Assembly: GCA_030530205.1 (NCBI GenBank)
Contig: JAUMVK010000013.1
Coordinates: 24,090 to 88,089 of the forward strand
Length of the DNA: 64,000 nt
Origin: RGIG3701 sp030530205
GTDB lineage: Bacteria; Planctomycetota; Planctomycetia; Pirellulales; Thermoguttaceae
Reading direction: 5' to 3'
Shown: positions 61,179 through 64,000 of the stretch, piece by piece
Layout of the letters: the number at the start of each line of letters is the position of its first letter
How positions within the stretch are numbered: the stretch's first letter is position 1
Made by a program: the position numbers and the translations under genes
The notes under the pieces: model-generated
Seen by the model: the letters and a program-made list of their open reading frames with translations, nothing else
Told to the model about the DNA's origin: nothing
Databases searched by the model: none

Positions 61179-63917
61179 TTATTTCAGGAACCCGTGCCGG
61201 TAAACGCCGTCGGCGATTTTGGCGGCGAGGCGTTTTTGCGCCTGGCGCAGTTCGGCCAGCATCTGGTTATATTTCTCGTCGGCCGACACATTGTTCATTC
61301 GGCCTTTATCGTCAACGCCCTGGAAATACTGCCGAATGTCGTAAAACGACGCGTTCGGGTTCGCATTCGGCCGGGTCTGGTAATACCGGTAAATCGGCAG
61401 CGCCGCGTCCAGAACGGCCCGCGCCTCGGGGGAGAATACGGGGACGACGCTTCCAGCGTCGTCAGATGTGTAACAGACACCTGCGGGGACGACGCTTCCA
61501 GCGTCGTTTAAAGGCTCCCCTGAAAGGGGGGCTGCCGAGCAAAGCGAGGCTGGGGGGTTCCGACCAAAGGACGGATTTTCCCCAGTTTCGGAACCCCTCC
61601 GGCCCTTCGGGCCACCTCCCCTTTCAGGTGAGGTTTCAGACGACGCTGGAAGCGTCGTCCCCGTAACTTTTTTATTTGACGATACTGGAAGCGTCGTCCC
61701 CGTAAAGGCCGGATCCATGAAATCCAGAATTGTCTGTTCCTGCTCCGGCGCGGAAAGCGGGGTTTTGCCCGAAAGAATGTCGATCATGAAATGGCTTTTG
61801 ATCTCGTCTTTCGCCCCCATTTCATCCTCCGAAAACGGGACCCAATGGTTCACGCCGTCCGCGGAACGGATAACATTGTCAAAGATGACCCAAATAAGGC
61901 AATCAGACTGAAAATCCCAATCTTCATTCCACGAATCGTCCGGGAAAAGGAATTGGTCGCGGTCGTTCAGCCAGGTACAGGGAATGCAATGGCGAATGGC
62001 GACGTAAATGGCGCAAGGGATCACATTCCCCCGGGTTACTGTCGTGTAAAGATGTTTTCGTTCATCATTCGGTGAGAGTTTGCTGACGATAAAAACCCCT
62101 ACGCTATTTTGCACATCAGTTCCGACCATACGGAGATAACCAATTTTTTCGTCCCTCTTGTCATAGAACTGCCTCAACCAGTCGATGACCAGTCTGTCTT
62201 GGTCAGGGGCATGAAAAAACTTTTGTCCGAGCGCATTTCCGTCCTTATCGTAAACATCAAGGGAAACATCGGCAAAAACCGTTTCACAGTCAAGCCGCCA
62301 AACCATAAAACCAATGGGAAAGTGGCCCTTCACGTTGTCAAAGGTATTTGCTGGTACAACAAAACCATTTGCCAATCGCGCCTTGAATTGCTGGCGGAAT
62401 TTCTCGAAATTTTGCGCTTGAAGTACTTTCAGCTTTGAGAACTCGCCCAAAACGCAACCTGGGATTTCTTTGTATATGCGATAGAAAAATTGCGCGAACA
62501 GTTCCCGCGCCGCTAATCCGATTTCAGGTATGTAAAGTTCGTAACGCGGAGTTCCTTTTGTCAGTCGCGCCACATTATCACCGGTGCCTGATTTCTGTTT
62601 CACATTCGTCGCCTCTTTATACGGCGGATTAATATAAATCACGAGTTTCTTCCGCTTTTCCGGGTCGTTAATGATGTCCTGTAGGTCCTGCGGCAGTTTC
62701 GTGAACGGGTCGTTGAGGAAGTCGAACTGGAAGACGTGCGAGGGGAACAGGTTCGCGCCTTCCTCATCCCCGGCCAGACCCTCGTTCATGTTTGCGATAC
62801 GCTGGAGCATCACGTCCACGTCCTGCTGTTCGAGCGTCGAGGCCCAGATATTTTTCCGGTTCACGAGCCCGGCCAGGAGATTTCCCGTCCCGGCGCAGCA
62901 GTCCCAGATGTAATACTCGTCCTGCCAGTTCTCCCCCAGTGCGCGGGCGAGATATTCCTGCGAAAGCTCGACCCACGGACGGGGCGTGAAGAATGCGCCT
63001 TTCGTCTCGCGGATGTCCTGCGGCACAAGCAGGTCGCGGCGGTTGACGATATAGTCCCAGTACTCCTCTTTCGGCGGGCGTTCGTAGAGGCGCCAGAACT
63101 CGGCGTGGGCCTTCTGCCCGTCCTTGAAAGGTATATCGGAGAAGGCCGGAAGCCCGATCTGGCTTTTCCCCACGACCTGGCGGTAACGGTCGTTCTGGAG
63201 GAGAATGTTGAGGTTGGCGGTCAGGGTGGAATTCTCTCGCGAGAGAATGTCGGCGAGGAAGAAATCCGCGTCGATGATCCCTTCCTTTTTCGCCGCCTCC
63301 CAGTCAGGGACGCCGATGGTCGGTTTCACCGCCATGCGCCACTTGTTGTAGATGTGGGTGAAATTGTTCTTGGTGATCTGGATCTTCGTCACGCCCGCTT
63401 TGGCGTGCTGCGCGAAGTTTTGAAGGATGAATTTCCTGAGTTCGGCCCCGTCCGCGAGATAGTCGAACATCAGCTTTTCGTTAGCGAGGATGCCGGAAAC
63501 GCGCTTTTTGAGGAAGACGAACTCCTTCGTCTTGTGGTTGTTCGGGGCGACGTTCCAGTTAAAGTCATTGATGGTGAAAACGTCCTGGATCGCGTGATAC
63601 GGGAGGAACGCAATGCGCCCGGCGTCGAACGCTCCGAGGTAGCGCGGCGGAAGCTGGCGGTCGAAGGTTCGGGCGCGGCCGATCGTCAGGATCAGCTGGA
63701 CGAAAGACTCGTCAATGTCGTGCGCGGTCCCTTTTTTCGCCTCCGCCCAGAAGAGCCAGTTCGTCAGGAGCGTACCTTGCCCGGCCTCGGAAACCGCGAC
63801 GGCGAAGTCGATGTTGCCGATGTATTGGGTCGTGTCGTATGCGGAAAACCAGTCTTTGGCGACACAGGCCTTCACCTGTTCCTCGGGGGCGGTAAGTGGA
63901 TATTTCGTTTCTTTCAT
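61179..63917 (-). CDS. Type IIG-like restriction-modification protein (nuclease plus N6-adenine methyltransferase) with in-frame repeat insertion
   Basis: This 912-aa protein combines an N-terminal PD-(D/E)XK-like nuclease motif (Asp37, Glu59 and Lys61 in WAEAKKG) with an N6-adenine methyltransferase. Methyltransferase motif I is DCCAGTGNLL (about 338) and the catalytic motif is NPPY (about 430-433, in YINPPYKEATN). The rest would hold the target recognition region. Residues about 738-826 (GTTLPVSS ... DDAGSVVP) are translated from five palindrome-family units plus a composite stem-loop (61440-61701). They are unrelated to the enzyme. The following FSPEARAVLDAALPIYRYYQ and NPNASFYDIRQYFQG fit the conserved C-terminus of this family, so the reading frame survives the insertion. 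Other copies lie just upstream and downstream of the gene. Substrate site is unknown. Confidence 0.87.
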   Translation of the reverse strand: MKETKYPLTAPEEQVKACVAKDWFSAYDTTQYIGNIDFAVAVSEAGQGTLLTNWLFWAEAKKGTAHDIDESFVQLILTIGRARTFDRQLPPRYLGAFDAGRIAFLPYHAIQDVFTINDFNWNVAPNNHKTKEFVFLKKRVSGILANEKLMFDYLADGAELRKFILQNFAQHAKAGVTKIQITKNNFTHIYNKWRMAVKPTIGVPDWEAAKKEGIIDADFFLADILSRENSTLTANLNILLQNDRYRQVVGKSQIGLPAFSDIPFKDGQKAHAEFWRLYERPPKEEYWDYIVNRRDLLVPQDIRETKGAFFTPRPWVELSQEYLARALGENWQDEYYIWDCCAGTGNLLAGLVNRKNIWASTLEQQDVDVMLQRIANMNEGLAGDEEGANLFPSHVFQFDFLNDPFTKLPQDLQDIINDPEKRKKLVIYINPPYKEATNVKQKSGTGDNVARLTKGTPRYELYIPEIGLAARELFAQFFYRIYKEIPGCVLGEFSKLKVLQAQNFEKFRQQFKARLANGFVVPANTFDNVKGHFPIGFMVWRLDCETVFADVSLDVYDKDGNALGQKFFHAPDQDRLVIDWLRQFYDKRDEKIGYLRMVGTDVQNSVGVFIVSKLSPNDERKHLYTTVTRGNVIPCAIYVAIRHCIPCTWLNDRDQFLFPDDSWNEDWDFQSDCLIWVIFDNVIRSADGVNHWVPFSEDEMGAKDEIKSHFMIDILSGKTPLSAPEQEQTILDFMDPAFTGTTLPVSSNKKVTGTTLPASSETSPERGGGPKGRRGSETGENPSFGRNPPASLCSAAPLSGEPLNDAGSVVPAGVCYTSDDAGSVVPVFSPEARAVLDAALPIYRYYQTRPNANPNASFYDIRQYFQGVDDKGRMNNVSADEKYNQMLAELRQAQKRLAAKIADGVYRHGFLK
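61440..61701. repeat. Palindrome and composite element inserted inside the methyltransferase gene
   Basis: It contains direct palindromes at 61440-61463 and 61485-61507 (spacer 61464-61484), a composite stem-loop element to 61662, an inverted palindrome at 61639-61662 and another variant at 61678-61701. No stop codon occurs in the host reading frame across it. Confidence 0.9.
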
Positions 63918-63946
63918 CAGTTTCCTTTTGAGGGGATGACGCTTGC

Positions 63947-64000
63947 GGGGACGACGCTTCCAGCGTCGTCAGATGTGTAACAGACACCTGCGGGGACGAC
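63947..64000. repeat. Palindrome pair upstream of the methyltransferase gene, cut by the window edge
   Basis: One complete direct copy (63947-63970), the 21-base spacer AGATGTGTAACAGACACCTG plus C, and the first ten bases of a second copy. It is identical to the pair inside the gene (61440-61507) as far as it can be read, and begins 30 bases before the start codon. Confidence 0.85.

Noticed and set aside
61295..61664. Short frames translated from the palindromes (TTLPASS, DAGSVVP types)
   Set aside because: They are by-products of the repeat's codon content and recur wherever the palindrome occurs.

Overview
The window looks like part of a draft chromosome of a planctomycete (Planctomycetota, most like the Pirellulales lineage). 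This rests on gene content, since no rRNA is present. It has a DUF1573 protein, a large secreted protein with hydrazine-synthase-alpha-like repeats and three CXXCH haem motifs, a membrane-fused GspE-like ATPase, very large hypothetical exported proteins, an FHA-GAF-sigma54 activator and a beta-helix exoprotein. A 100-N scaffold gap lies at 38926-39025. I support 31 protein genes, one short leader ORF and one tRNA-Gln.

Layout. 1-11.2 kb: glycan and envelope functions (partial DUF4855-like exoprotein, YdjC-type deacetylase overlapping a GT2 glycosyltransferase, a 1.4-kaa secreted protein, a transglutaminase-fold lipoprotein). 11.3-14.5 kb: a haem-motif exoprotein with a clear promoter and a LacI-like palindrome at its start site. 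14.7-20.3 kb: a CbiM/CbiQ/CbiO metal ECF transporter, split by a Sel1-repeat gene with its own promoter. 20.6-22.5 kb: an orphan DpnI homologue and ruvB. 22.8-26 kb: a secreted beta-helix protein. 26.6-28.6 kb: tRNA-Gln, a short Ile-rich leader ORF, an intrinsic terminator, then citramalate synthase. 28.6-32.2 kb: a GspE-like ATPase with a ruined P-loop, followed by two small membrane proteins. 32.4-40.3 kb: a DEAD-box helicase with a very long tail, inositol-phosphate synthase, hemL and the DUF1573 protein. 40.7-54.5 kb: three consecutive genes of about 1,500 codons each for anchored exported proteins. 54.6-59 kb: rmuC and the sigma54 activator. 59.3-60.9 kb: a secreted glycosidase-like protein. 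61.2-63.9 kb: a nuclease-methyltransferase (type IIG-like).

The most unusual content is the repeats. A short palindrome (core ACGACGCTTCCAGCGTCGT) occurs at least 14 times, often paired with a fixed 21-nt spacer. It has invaded the type IIG gene in frame, adding roughly 89 codons, much as Rickettsia palindromic elements do. Three composite stem-loop elements are built on the same palindrome. A second family consists of 360-380 bp nested inverted repeats with about 50-bp ends and no coding capacity, so they look like MITEs. Several other long inverted repeats lie between genes.

The best candidates for undescribed biology are: the in-frame palindrome invasion of a restriction-modification gene; the isoleucine-type attenuator in front of cimA; the GspE-derived membrane module; and the three-gene giant-protein operon. 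All functional statements are read from sequence motifs by eye, and no database search was run.
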